Shown here: piece by piece, positions 43,667 through 52,320 of the stretch | Numbering within the stretch: the stretch's first letter is position 1 | Layout of the letters: each line of letters starts with the position of its first letter | Assembly (NCBI GenBank): GCA_021847605.1 | Contig: JAJZQN010000011.1 | Coordinates: forward strand, 1 to 64,000 | DNA length: 64,000 bases | Source of the DNA: Pseudomonadota bacterium | GTDB lineage: Bacteria; Pseudomonadota; Alphaproteobacteria; Sphingomonadales; Sphingomonadaceae | Reading direction: 5' to 3' | Notes under the pieces: model-generated | What the model saw: only the letters and a program-made list of their open reading frames with translations | What the model was told of the DNA's origin: nothing | Database searches by the model: none | Translations under genes and position numbers: made by a program

Positions 43667-43698
43667 GCGCCCGCTTTCAGATCAAGCGGGCGCTTTTA
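43667..43698 (+). terminator. Terminator between the exported hypothetical and hom
   Basis: GCGCCCGCTT (43667-43676) and AAGCGGGCGC (43684-43693) form a perfect 10-bp stem with a 7-nt loop, followed by TTTT. Confidence 0.8.
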
Positions 43699-43751
43699 CT
43701 TGGACAGAGGGGCGGCCCCCGCTATCAGCGCGGCTTTCAAAGACCGGAAGG

Positions 43752-45068
43752 ATGAAAGCCGCCATGTCCAATCTGCACCGTCATGCCCCGCTGCGCGTCG
43801 CGCTCGTCGGCCTCGGCACGGTGGGCGGCGGGGTCATTCGCCTGCTGGAGACGAATGGCGACCTGATTGCGCGGCGCGCCGGATGCCCTATTCAGATTGT
43901 CGCCATTTCGGCGCGTGATCGGCACAAGGATCGCGGCGTCGACCTGTCCCCCTATGAATGGGTGGATGACATGACGACGCTGGCCACGCGCGACGATGTC
44001 GATGTCGTGGTGGAACTGATCGGCGGGTCGGATGGCCCTGCCCTTGCGCTGGCCCGCCAGTGCCTGACCGTGGGCAAACCGTTCGTCACGGCGAACAAGG
44101 CGATGCTGGCCCATCATGGGCTGGACCTCGCCCGCCTTGCCGAACAGGGCGGCATCGCGCTTAAATATGAAGCAGCGGTCGCGGGCGGCATTCCGGTCAT
44201 CAAGGGGATGCGCGAAGGCGCCGCCGCCAATGAGATCAGCGGCGTCTATGGCATCCTGAACGGCACCTGCAATTACATCCTGACCACGATGGAAAAGGAA
44301 GGCCGCGGGTTTGACGAGGTGCTGAAGGAAGCGCAAGCGCTGGGCTATGCCGAAGCCGACCCGAGCTTCGACATCGACGGGGTCGATGCCGCGCACAAGC
44401 TGACCATCCTCGCCAGTCTGGCATTCGGTACAGAGCTGGATTTCGAAGCGGTCGCGACCACGGGCATCCGCCACGTCATCGCCGCCGACATCGCCGAAGC
44501 GGCCGCATTGGGCTATCGCATTCGCCTGGTCGGCATGGCGCAGAACGGTCCCAACGGACTGTTTCAGCGGGTTCACCCGATGCTGGTGCCGCTCGACCAT
44601 CCGCTGGCCCATGTCGACGGATCGCTCAACGCCGTGGTGGCGGAGGGGAATTTCGTCGGCCGCCTCTTCTTCCAGGGACGCGGCGCGGGTGATGGCCCGA
44701 CCGCTTCGGCGGTGGTCGCCGACCTGATCGACGTGGCGCGCGACGAATATGGAGACGCCTTCGCCATGCCGGTCGCCGCGCTCAGCCCACAGAAGACGGC
44801 CGATGCCGGCGCACGCAGCGGCCGCGTCTATCTGCGCTTCAAGGTGCAGGACCGCCCCGGCGTGCTGGCAGAGATTGCCGCAGCCACCCGCGATGCCGGC
44901 GTGTCGATCGAAAGCATGATCCAGCGCGGCGCGAATCAGGGGGACGGCGTACTCATGGCCATCGTCACTCACGCAGGTGAAGAGCGTTGCGTTCGGGACA
45001 CACTGGAGCGACTGGCCGGGTCCGACAGCCTGCTCGATACGCCGATGGTGATGCACATATTGGATTGA
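43752..45068 (+). CDS. hom: Homoserine dehydrogenase
   Basis: A 438-aa NAD(P)-dependent enzyme converting aspartate semialdehyde to homoserine, the branch point to Thr/Met. The Rossmann motif is VALVGLGTVGGGVIRLL, the catalytic region has TANKAMLAHHG and AAVAGGIPVIK, and LNGTCNYILTTM is the family signature. A C-terminal ACT domain (about 355-430; FKVQDRPGVLAEIAAATRDAGVSIESM) provides feedback sensing. The start is ATG 43752 or ATG 43764. glpX follows on the same strand after one opposite-strand gene. Confidence 0.96.
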   Translation: MKAAMSNLHRHAPLRVALVGLGTVGGGVIRLLETNGDLIARRAGCPIQIVAISARDRHKDRGVDLSPYEWVDDMTTLATRDDVDVVVELIGGSDGPALALARQCLTVGKPFVTANKAMLAHHGLDLARLAEQGGIALKYEAAVAGGIPVIKGMREGAAANEISGVYGILNGTCNYILTTMEKEGRGFDEVLKEAQALGYAEADPSFDIDGVDAAHKLTILASLAFGTELDFEAVATTGIRHVIAADIAEAAALGYRIRLVGMAQNGPNGLFQRVHPMLVPLDHPLAHVDGSLNAVVAEGNFVGRLFFQGRGAGDGPTASAVVADLIDVARDEYGDAFAMPVAALSPQKTADAGARSGRVYLRFKVQDRPGVLAEIAAATRDAGVSIESMIQRGANQGDGVLMAIVTHAGEERCVRDTLERLAGSDSLLDTPMVMHILD

Positions 45069-45110
45069 TCCATCGCCAATAGGCAATGATGTGAGGGCGT
45101 GAAGCCGGGC

Positions 45111-45566
45111 CTAATGTCGCCCGGCCCCCTTATATCGATCGGGCAAGGGCGGCGGCGGGGCCAAATCCGCATCGGGATCGACAATGGCGGTCACGCCCTT
45201 GATCAGGCCATCGATCATCTTGGCTCCGTTCCATCCACCTACGCACCCGGCCGCCTGCCCACCCGATATGCCACACATGCCCTGCTTCACCGGCGCGGCG
45301 GAGGCTCTGGCCGGATCGCCCCGCACAGGCCCATCGCTTCCATCCGATTCGCGCGGCAGCGGCAGGCGCTGCGCCGCATTGCGTTCCGCCCGACTGCCGC
45401 ACACGACGATCGCATCGCCGCTGCGGTCGCAAGGGCGCACCGCCCGCGTCTTTTCCCGATAGGCGGCCATGGCCGCGCTTTCCTCCTCATCATTCGCCCC
45501 ATCGCTCGCCCATGCTGGCCCGATCGGGACCATCAACAACGCAAGGGCAAGGGCAGAGCGGATCAT
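45111..45566 (-). CDS. Exported hypothetical protein
   Basis: A 151-aa protein with a signal peptide (MIRSALALALLMVPIGPAWA). The mature part has four cysteines (RPCDRSGDAIVVCGSR; GMCGISG; AAGCVGG) and a Pro/Ala-rich end (LAPPPPLPDRYKG). The DAIVVCG pattern followed by ERNAAQRLPLP occurs in several uncharacterised sphingomonad exported proteins, as I recall. It is inserted in opposite orientation between hom and glpX. ATG 45590 is an alternative start. Confidence 0.7.
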   Translation of the reverse strand: MIRSALALALLMVPIGPAWASDGANDEEESAAMAAYREKTRAVRPCDRSGDAIVVCGSRAERNAAQRLPLPRESDGSDGPVRGDPARASAAPVKQGMCGISGGQAAGCVGGWNGAKMIDGLIKGVTAIVDPDADLAPPPPLPDRYKGAGRH

Positions 45567-45684
45567 TACGCGATAGGAACAGCCAATCATGGCCGCATCA
45601 TGACCGTGTGGACCACCCGGCCTTAACCGCTCGACAAGGCAGAACCGGCATCCTATCGGCTGGTCCATAAGAAAAGGACGAGGA

Positions 45685-46674
45685 ATGACGATGGTGCAGG
45701 GAAGCTCGACTCTCGATCGCGTGCTGGTGCTGGAAATGGTCCGCGTGACCGAAGCCGCCGCCATCGCCGCGTCGCGCCTCACCGGCCGGGGCGATGAGAA
45801 GGCCGCGGATGCCGCCGCCGCCGAAGCCATGCATCTGGCCTTCAACGACCTCTATATGGACGGCACCATCGTTATCGGCGAAGGCGAACAGGACGAGGCG
45901 CCGATCCTCTATAAGGGGGAGAAGGTCGGCAATGCGATCGGCAGCGGGCCGCGCATCGACATTGCGCTCGACCCGCTGGAAGGCACGACCATCACCGCAA
46001 AGGCGGGGCCGAACGCGCTGACCGTACTGGCCATAGCGGAGGAAGGTGGCCTGCTGAACGCACCCGAAGTTTATATGGAAAAGCTGGCCGTGGGGCCGGG
46101 CTATCCCGATGGCGTGATCAATCTCGACAAATCGGTGCGGGAGAATGTGGAAGCGGTGGCAGCGGCCAAGGGCGTGGACCCACACGAAATCATCGTGTGC
46201 GTGCTGGACCGTCCACGCCATGAAAAGCTGATCGCGGAACTGCGCGCCATCGGTTGCGGCGTCATGCTGATCCCCGATGGCGATATCGCCGGGGTGATCG
46301 CAACCACCGACCCGGAAACCGGCATCGACATCTATATGGGATCAGGCGGCGCACCCGAAGGCGTGCTGGCCTGCGCCGCGCTCCGCTGTGTCGGGGGACA
46401 GTTCAAGGGGCGGTTGCTGTTTCGCAATGATGATGAGCGGTTGCGGGCGCGCAAATGGGGAATCACCGATATGGACCGCATCTATGATCTGAATGATCTG
46501 GCCAGGGGCGACTGCATCTTTGCGGCGACGGGCGTAACCGACGGATCGTTGCTGGGCGGGGTCAAACGACTGCCCGGTGGAAAATTGACGACGCAGAGCG
46601 TGGTCATGCGCGCCAGCACCGGCACGGTGCGCTGGGTGAAGGGCGAACATCGGGTAGACCGCAAGCCGGTGTGA
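45685..46674 (+). CDS. glpX: Fructose-1,6-bisphosphatase, class II
   Basis: A 329-aa GlpX-type phosphatase of gluconeogenesis, lithium-sensitive and metal-dependent. Hallmarks: TEAAAIAASRLTGRGDEKAAD, MDGTIVIGEGEQDEAPIL with the metal-binding acids, ALDPLEGTT, IPDGDIAGVIATT and GSGGAPEGVLACAALRC. The start is ATG 45685 with GAGGA adjacent; the following ATG (45691) is possible. In many alphaproteobacteria hom-glpX is followed by recJ; here a repeat copy and a MerC-like gene follow instead. Confidence 0.95.
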   Translation: MTMVQGSSTLDRVLVLEMVRVTEAAAIAASRLTGRGDEKAADAAAAEAMHLAFNDLYMDGTIVIGEGEQDEAPILYKGEKVGNAIGSGPRIDIALDPLEGTTITAKAGPNALTVLAIAEEGGLLNAPEVYMEKLAVGPGYPDGVINLDKSVRENVEAVAAAKGVDPHEIIVCVLDRPRHEKLIAELRAIGCGVMLIPDGDIAGVIATTDPETGIDIYMGSGGAPEGVLACAALRCVGGQFKGRLLFRNDDERLRARKWGITDMDRIYDLNDLARGDCIFAATGVTDGSLLGGVKRLPGGKLTTQSVVMRASTGTVRWVKGEHRVDRKPV

Positions 46675-46693
46675 GGAAAGCCAGCCCGCGTCT

Positions 46694-46789
46694 TCAGAGC
46701 AGGATGTAATCGGGTTGAAACATAAATCTCCGTTCGTTTCGAGCGAAGCCGAGAAACGAACAGATCAATGCAAAATCATCAAACTTTAA
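46694..46789 (+). repeat. Dispersed hairpin repeat, copy B (single arm)
   Basis: TCAGAGC, then ATCGGGTTGAA, the arm CCGTTCGTTTCGAGCGAAGC with GAGAAACG (46730-46757), then GATCAATGCAAAATCATC. These blocks occur in the same order in reverse complement at 9921-10050. That copy carries two opposed arms; here one arm and the loop are missing. Confidence 0.8.
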
Positions 46790-47169
46790 TGATAGTGGCT
46801 GGCGCGGTGGTTGAGGTCGTGGCCCAGCGCCAGGATGCCGACGCCGATCAGCGTATAGATGCTTTCCTGCATGCCATGGTCCATCGTGAGCGCGCCGGCC
46901 ATGACGCCGAGGCCGAGTGATCCGATCGCTGCGGGCATCATGAAACCATGGATCATCGCACCATGGCCCAGAGCGATGGCGCCCAGCGCGATCGCGATGG
47001 CGAGGCCCGCCTCATGAAAGATCGGGCTTTCAAAGATACCCCCGGCCGACGCCAGCAACCCCAGGATGACCGCCGTCGCGAAACAATGGGCGACGCACAG
47101 GCCCGACAGCGCGATCGCGATGCGATCGATCCGGCCGGTCATCAGGGCGTGGCGAAAACGGGTTGTCAT
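46786..47169 (-). CDS. MerC-like membrane protein
   Basis: A 127-aa inner-membrane protein with four hydrophobic helices. The MerC-type metal-binding site lies in helix 1 (ALSGLCVAHCFATAVILGLL, Cys-x3-Cys with His). The C-terminus is His-rich (HDLNHRASHYH). True mercury operons have merR/merT/merP/merA, none of which is present, so a role in zinc or another metal is more likely. The start is ATG 47169 or 47142. A Zur-like palindrome lies about 30 nt upstream. Confidence 0.8.
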   Translation of the reverse strand: MTTRFRHALMTGRIDRIAIALSGLCVAHCFATAVILGLLASAGGIFESPIFHEAGLAIAIALGAIALGHGAMIHGFMMPAAIGSLGLGVMAGALTMDHGMQESIYTLIGVGILALGHDLNHRASHYH

Positions 47170-47200
47170 GCTGGCCGCTACATAGGGCAGCCCAGCATAA

Positions 47201-47213
47201 GTTACAACATAAC
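47201..47213. promoter_or_regulatory. Zur-like palindrome upstream of the MerC-like gene
   Basis: GTTACAACATAAC has perfect GTTA/TAAC ends and resembles the alphaproteobacterial Zur box core (GTTATAWTATAAC-like, from memory), with two or three mismatches. It lies 32-44 nt before ATG 47169, where a repressor could block transcription. No regulator gene is nearby. Confidence 0.35.
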
Positions 47214-47252
47214 ATAGCGGATTTTTTGCGGGCCGACGCGCCCTTCCCGGCC

Positions 47253-49034
47253 CTATGCCGCGAGGCGCAGGCAGTTCCGGCCGCTATGCTTGGCGCGATA
47301 GAGCGCCTGATCGGCGGCCTCCATCATGGCGCCGCGGGTCGAAGCGCCATCCAGTTCGACCAGTCCCGCGCTGAAGGTCACGGAAATCGCTTCTCCGCCG
47401 TCCAGCTGGATCGGCCCGACCAGAAGCGCACGTAGCCGTTCGCACATCATGGCCGCCCGGTCGATGTCGCTGCCCGGCAGAAGGATGGCGAATTCCTCGC
47501 CCCCCAATCGCCCGATACTGTCGCCCGGCAGCAGGCCGGGGCGCAGCCGTTCGACGAAAGCGGTCAGCACGGCATCCCCCGCACCATGGCCATGGCGGTC
47601 ATTGACCGCCTTGAAATGATCAATGTCGATCATCAACAGGCTGGCGCATATGCCGTTGCGGCTGTGCAGCAGCGCGGATTCCAGCTTTTCGAGGAAGGCG
47701 CGACGACTGTCCGCGCCGGTCAGCGAATCGCGTTCGGCCACTTCCTGAAGCGCGCGTTGGCGTGCCTTGTGCCGGGATATGTCGCGAATGGTGCTGACAA
47801 CGCCACTCGGTACACCATGGGCATCGACCAGCGCCCGCGACACCATCTCATACCAGTCGAGGCCAGCGGCGGAAACGAGCGGACGAAATTCCACCTGATG
47901 CACGCTGCCCGGATGGCCCAGCGCATGGCGGTGGGCCGCCATCACCTGTGCCCGGTCGATCGGGTCGGCAAGGTTGGCGGCTGACTGACCTATCAACAGG
48001 CCGGGTGCGCAGCCGATATGGTCATGGGCCGATGGCGAGGCATAATGGATGATGCCATCCACATCGATTTCCAGCACCACGTCACCGCTATGTTCTGCGA
48101 TGGCACGGAACCGCGCCTCGCTTTGCTGCAACATGCGGAACAGGCGCAGGCGGCCGTTCAGTTCGGCCGCAACCGGCAACGACAGCAGGAAGCTGAGCGC
48201 CAGATAGAATTGGAACGCCTGAATCCGCTCGCCAGGAGAAGAAAGGATCATGGTCAGCGGACCGACGCCCGTCATGGTGGCGACACCGCCAACCACCGCA
48301 AGGATCAGGATGGAGGCCGCCGCACCCAGATGGCCAACACGAAAGGCGATCAGCACCAGTGGCAGCAGCGGCGCGAACAGCATCGGATAGCGCGCACTAT
48401 AAAAGATATGGACGGTGATGATGGCGAATATCGCCAGCAGCAGCATAGCCTCTATCTTTTGCGCGCGGCTGGTCGAACGGCGCCAGCGAGCATATTCCCC
48501 CTGCATCAGCAGCACCAGAACCGGCGTGCAGATGAGGCCGCCCAACGTATGTCCGGTATACCATTGTACCCAGGATGCGCCGAAGGCGACAGGCTTGAGC
48601 GATGACGCCACCAGCGCCGCGCCCACGCCCGTCACCGTGTCCGCGACGACACAGAGCGACAGGATGAACGTCACCAACGATTGCGTCGATGCCATCACCA
48701 TCCGATCAACCGGCGCGTGGCGACAAATGGTCGCAACAATCAGCGCTTCGGCCATGTTGATCACCGCCATGGGGATCGCCGCCAGCCATCCCATGCCGAA
48801 CAGCCCGGTGGCGAGCGCGCTGGCAATGGCACAGCCTAGGGCGGTGCCGGTCCATTCACGGCGGGGCGTGGTCAGCAGTTTTGCCATGACGAAGGCGTTG
48901 GCGCCCCAGACAAACGCCAGCCCCCCTTCGAACCGCGACACCATCAGCGCGAGCGAAGCCGCAACGAAATAAATGCCCGCTGTCGTAGCGGGTGGGATCA
49001 GGCGCCGGGCGGTGGGAAGGAAAGGGCGAAGCAT
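47253..49034 (-). CDS. MASE1-PAS-GGDEF diguanylate cyclase
   Basis: A 593-aa membrane-bound signalling enzyme. The N-terminal half is a MASE1-type sensor with about eight helices (ATTAGIYFVAASLALMVSRF; FVWGANAFVMAKLL). A PAS domain follows (about 300-420; FRAIAEHSGDVVLEIDVDGIIHYASPSAHDHIG), then a GGDEF domain with the active GGEEF at 511-515 and RDSLTGADSRRAF. The usual RxxD inhibitory site reads LPGD, so product inhibition may be lost. It synthesises c-di-GMP in response to an unknown ligand. Confidence 0.92.
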   Translation of the reverse strand: MLRPFLPTARRLIPPATTAGIYFVAASLALMVSRFEGGLAFVWGANAFVMAKLLTTPRREWTGTALGCAIASALATGLFGMGWLAAIPMAVINMAEALIVATICRHAPVDRMVMASTQSLVTFILSLCVVADTVTGVGAALVASSLKPVAFGASWVQWYTGHTLGGLICTPVLVLLMQGEYARWRRSTSRAQKIEAMLLLAIFAIITVHIFYSARYPMLFAPLLPLVLIAFRVGHLGAAASILILAVVGGVATMTGVGPLTMILSSPGERIQAFQFYLALSFLLSLPVAAELNGRLRLFRMLQQSEARFRAIAEHSGDVVLEIDVDGIIHYASPSAHDHIGCAPGLLIGQSAANLADPIDRAQVMAAHRHALGHPGSVHQVEFRPLVSAAGLDWYEMVSRALVDAHGVPSGVVSTIRDISRHKARQRALQEVAERDSLTGADSRRAFLEKLESALLHSRNGICASLLMIDIDHFKAVNDRHGHGAGDAVLTAFVERLRPGLLPGDSIGRLGGEEFAILLPGSDIDRAAMMCERLRALLVGPIQLDGGEAISVTFSAGLVELDGASTRGAMMEAADQALYRAKHSGRNCLRLAA

Positions 49035-49143
49035 GTGCCCGATTCCGTTACGCTGGCGACCTTAATATTTGCTCACCATCGATCAGGGGAAATGCCGGAT
49101 ATGCCCCAAAGGGAATGACAGGATTTATGCTTGCCCCCCGTTC

Positions 49144-49180
49144 AAAGAAAAGGCGCCCCGCCATCGATAGCGGGACGCCC
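49144..49180 (-). terminator. Terminator after the catalase gene
   Basis: On the minus strand GGGCGTCCCGC and GCGGGGCGCC form a stem around TATCGATG, followed by TTTTCTTT. It ends about 50 nt after the catalase stop. Confidence 0.8.
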
Positions 49181-49233
49181 TTAGCCGGCCAGGCAGGCTC
49201 CCCTCCATAACAGGAGAGGGTTTAGATGTCAGA

Positions 49234-50733
49234 TCAGGCCGAAGCGTCCGCCAGCGTCTGATCGGTCGGGGCCGAAATCGACGGGTTGCGATCCTTGATC
49301 GAGGCACGGGCCTGACGCACGCCTGCGCCATAATCGGGATGGACCTGATCGAACAATTTGCACTGGCGTTCCTCGATCTCCGCCGGGATGTCGCCCATGG
49401 CAGCGGCGATATTGGCGAAGAGGCGCGCCTTTTCGCCATCGTCGAACAGTTCGAACAAGGCGCGGGGCTGGCCAAAATCATCATTGCCATCGCGATGATT
49501 ATAGCGGTCAGCATCGCCCGAAATCTTCAGCGGCGGTTCCAGGAAACGATTATCCTCGACCGGACCACCAAAGCTGTTCGGCTCATAATAGGCCGCCGGA
49601 TTGGGGTTGTTGGGGAAGAAGCGCATCGCCCCATCCTTGTGATAATGATGCACCGGACATTTGGGCGCGTTGACCGGCAGCGCTTCATAATGGGTGCCGA
49701 TGCGGTGACGGTGCGCGTCGGCATAGCTGAATATACGCGCCTGAAGCATCTTATCGGGCGAAAAGCCGATGCCCGGCACGATGTTGGACGGGCTGAAGGC
49801 CGCCTGTTCAATCTCCGCGAAATAATTGTCGGCGTTACGGTTCAGTTCCAGCACACCAATATCGATCGGCGGATAGTCCGCATGCGGCCACACCTTGGTC
49901 AGATCGAACGGATTATAGGCTGTCTTGTCCGCGTCCAGTTCCGGCATGATCTGGACCTGAACCTTCCACTTGGGGAATTCGCCTTTCTCGATCGATTCGA
50001 ACAGATCCTCCTGCGTCGATTCGCGGGTGCGGCCCACGACCTGCGCCGCTTCTTCATTGCTCCAGTGCTTGTGGCCCTGCATCGTCTTGAAGTGGAACTT
50101 CACCCAGAAACGCTCGCCCGCTTCGTTGATGAAGCTGAACGTATGGCTGCCATAACCGTTGATGTGGCGCACGTCGGTCGGCAAGCCGCGATCCGACATC
50201 AGGATCGTCACCTGATGCAGCGATTCAGGGCTGAGCGACCAGAAATCCCACATGGCGGTCGGCGAACGCAAATTGGTACGCGGATGGCGCTTTTGCGTGT
50301 GGATGAAGTCGGGGAATTTCAGCGGATCACGCACGAAGAAGACCGGCGTGTTGTTGCCGACCAGATCCCAATTGCCCTCCGGCGTATAGAATTTGATGGC
50401 GAAACCGCGGACGTCCCGTTCCGCATCCGCCGCGCCCAGTTCGCCCGCCACCGTCGAAAAGCGCAGGATCAGCGGCGTTTCCGCGCCGGGCTGCAAGACT
50501 TTGGCCTTGGTATATTGGGAAATGTCGCCGGTGATCTTCAGAGTGCCATGGGCGCCCCATCCTTTGGCATGCACGACACGCTCAGGAATGCGTTCCCGAT
50601 TCTGGTGCGCCAGTTTTTCCAGCAACTGATAATCCTGCAACAACAGCGGGCCGCGCGGCCCCGCGCTCAGGCTGTTCTGATTATCGGCGATCGGCGCGCC
50701 GGCACTGGTCGTCATCGTCGGCTTGTCGGCCAT
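49234..50733 (-). CDS. katA: Catalase (monofunctional, haem)
   Basis: A 499-aa small-subunit catalase disproportionating H2O2. Motifs: [16 protein letters not shown] with the distal His, [26 protein letters not shown] with the active-site Asn, and the proximal Tyr in [15 protein letters not shown]. The NADPH-binding type core is complete and the length is typical of clade 3 enzymes. ATG 50733 is preceded by GAGGA (GAGGAGAATGAGCC then ATG). OxyR control is likely in general, but I cannot identify a site. Confidence 0.95.
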   Translation of the reverse strand: MADKPTMTTSAGAPIADNQNSLSAGPRGPLLLQDYQLLEKLAHQNRERIPERVVHAKGWGAHGTLKITGDISQYTKAKVLQPGAETPLILRFSTVAGELGAADAERDVRGFAIKFYTPEGNWDLVGNNTPVFFVRDPLKFPDFIHTQKRHPRTNLRSPTAMWDFWSLSPESLHQVTILMSDRGLPTDVRHINGYGSHTFSFINEAGERFWVKFHFKTMQGHKHWSNEEAAQVVGRTRESTQEDLFESIEKGEFPKWKVQVQIMPELDADKTAYNPFDLTKVWPHADYPPIDIGVLELNRNADNYFAEIEQAAFSPSNIVPGIGFSPDKMLQARIFSYADAHRHRIGTHYEALPVNAPKCPVHHYHKDGAMRFFPNNPNPAAYYEPNSFGGPVEDNRFLEPPLKISGDADRYNHRDGNDDFGQPRALFELFDDGEKARLFANIAAAMGDIPAEIEERQCKLFDQVHPDYGAGVRQARASIKDRNPSISAPTDQTLADASA

Positions 50734-50853
50734 GGCTCATTCTCCTCGGTGTAGCGTGTAGCAGCCTATGCCCCCCGGCTTCTTGTACGAAACGGATTGA
50801 ATCGTTCTGACTGATCGCTTCCCTGACTGATTGTCCCCATCAGCATGATCCGA

Positions 50854-52320
50854 TCAGCGTCCCTCCGTCAGCAAATCGCTCCAACGGGTCAGTCGTTCCG
50901 TGCGGCGATGCTTTTCTATTGCCGGGACGAAGCGGCTGGATGGCGACGTCATGCGGGCGGCGCTGTCCAGATCGGGGAACAGCCCTGCCCCGACCGCCGC
51001 CAGCATCGCCGCGCCACGAGCCGTCGTTTCCACATCGGCAGGGCGATCGACCACCATGTCCAGCATGTCGGCCATATCCTGCGCAATCCAGTCATTGGCG
51101 CTCATGCCGCCGTCGATGCGCAAACTTTTCCACGCCGCCCCGTCGGCCGCGAAGGCTCCGGCCAGATCATGGACCTGATGCGCGATCGATTCGAGCGCGG
51201 CACGCACAATATGCGCGCGGCCCGTGGCGTGAGTCAGGCCTGTGATGCGCGCGGTGGCGTCGGGCCGCCAGTGCGGCGCGCCCAGCCCGGCCAGCGCAGG
51301 CAGCATATAGACACCGCCATTGTCGGACACGGACCGGGCGATGGCATCAGTATCGGCCGCCCGGTCGATCATGCCCATCCGGTCGCGCAACCACTGGATC
51401 AGGCTGCCCGCGACGAAGATGGAGCCTTCGAGCGCATAAAGGCGACGCCCGCCGATCTGGCACAACACCGTCCCGAGCAGGCGGTGCCGCGACCGGGGCA
51501 GCGCCTCCCCCAGCGGCGTCAGGATGAAGGCACCGGTCCCTAAGGTCGCCTTCGCCGCGCCGGGTGACAGGCACCCCTGCCCGATCGTCGCGGCCTGCTG
51601 ATCCCCCGCAAGACCACGGATCGGCACCGGGCCACCCAGCAGGTCGGGCAGGGTCGTACCGAAATCCCCGGCATTGTCGGTGATGCCGGGCAGCGCAGCG
51701 ACAGGGACGCCAAACAGGGCGCACAATTCCTCGTCCCATCCCGCGCCATCCAGCGCCATCAACTGCGTGCGGCTGGCGTTGCTGGCATCGGTCAGGTGCA
51801 GGCCGCCGGTCAGTTTCCACAGCAGCCAGCTTTCCACGGTGCCGAGCGCCAGCGCATCGCCCGCCTGCGCCACGGCCGGCACTTCATCCAGCATCCAGCG
51901 CATCTTCGTCGCCGAAAAATAGGGATCGAGGATCAGGCCGGTGCGATCCTGCACAAAGGCTTCATGCCCCGCCTCACGCAGGGCGGCACATTGCGACGCG
52001 GTCCGACGGTCCTGCCACACGATGGCGCGGGTCAGCGGCTTGCCGGTGCGGCGATCCCACGCGACCACCGTCTCACGCTGATTGGTGATGCCGATGGCGA
52101 CGATCCGGTCGGGGCCACCCGCCTCGCTCACCAACTGGCGGGCGCATTCCAGCGTGCGATCCCATATCTCATCGGCGTCATGCTCGACCCGGCCGGGCTG
52201 GGGATAATATTGGGTCAGGTCGCGCTGCGCCGTCGCGATCCGTTCTCCGTCGGGGGCGTAGAGCATGGCGCGGGTCGATGTCGTCCCCGCATCCAGCACC
52301 AATATCGCGCGCTCCGTCAT
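50854..52320 (-). CDS. glpK: Glycerol kinase
   Basis: A 488-aa FGGY-family kinase making sn-glycerol-3-phosphate. It has ILVLDAGTTSTRAMLY (phosphate 1), WQDRRT, the GLAGDQQAATIGQGC loop and ATLGTGAFIL, and the FGGY C-terminal signature RAALESIAHQVHDL with LRIDGGMSANDW. Its ATG (52320) overlaps the glpD stop (ATGA), which fixes the start and shows an operon glpD-glpK. No glpF or glpR is nearby. Confidence 0.95.
   Translation of the reverse strand: MTERAILVLDAGTTSTRAMLYAPDGERIATAQRDLTQYYPQPGRVEHDADEIWDRTLECARQLVSEAGGPDRIVAIGITNQRETVVAWDRRTGKPLTRAIVWQDRRTASQCAALREAGHEAFVQDRTGLILDPYFSATKMRWMLDEVPAVAQAGDALALGTVESWLLWKLTGGLHLTDASNASRTQLMALDGAGWDEELCALFGVPVAALPGITDNAGDFGTTLPDLLGGPVPIRGLAGDQQAATIGQGCLSPGAAKATLGTGAFILTPLGEALPRSRHRLLGTVLCQIGGRRLYALEGSIFVAGSLIQWLRDRMGMIDRAADTDAIARSVSDNGGVYMLPALAGLGAPHWRPDATARITGLTHATGRAHIVRAALESIAHQVHDLAGAFAADGAAWKSLRIDGGMSANDWIAQDMADMLDMVVDRPADVETTARGAAMLAAVGAGLFPDLDSAARMTSPSSRFVPAIEKHRRTERLTRWSDLLTEGR

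Noticed and set aside
46786..47169. Mercury-resistance operon
   Set aside because: Only a MerC-like gene is present. No merR, merT, merP or merA was found on either strand nearby.
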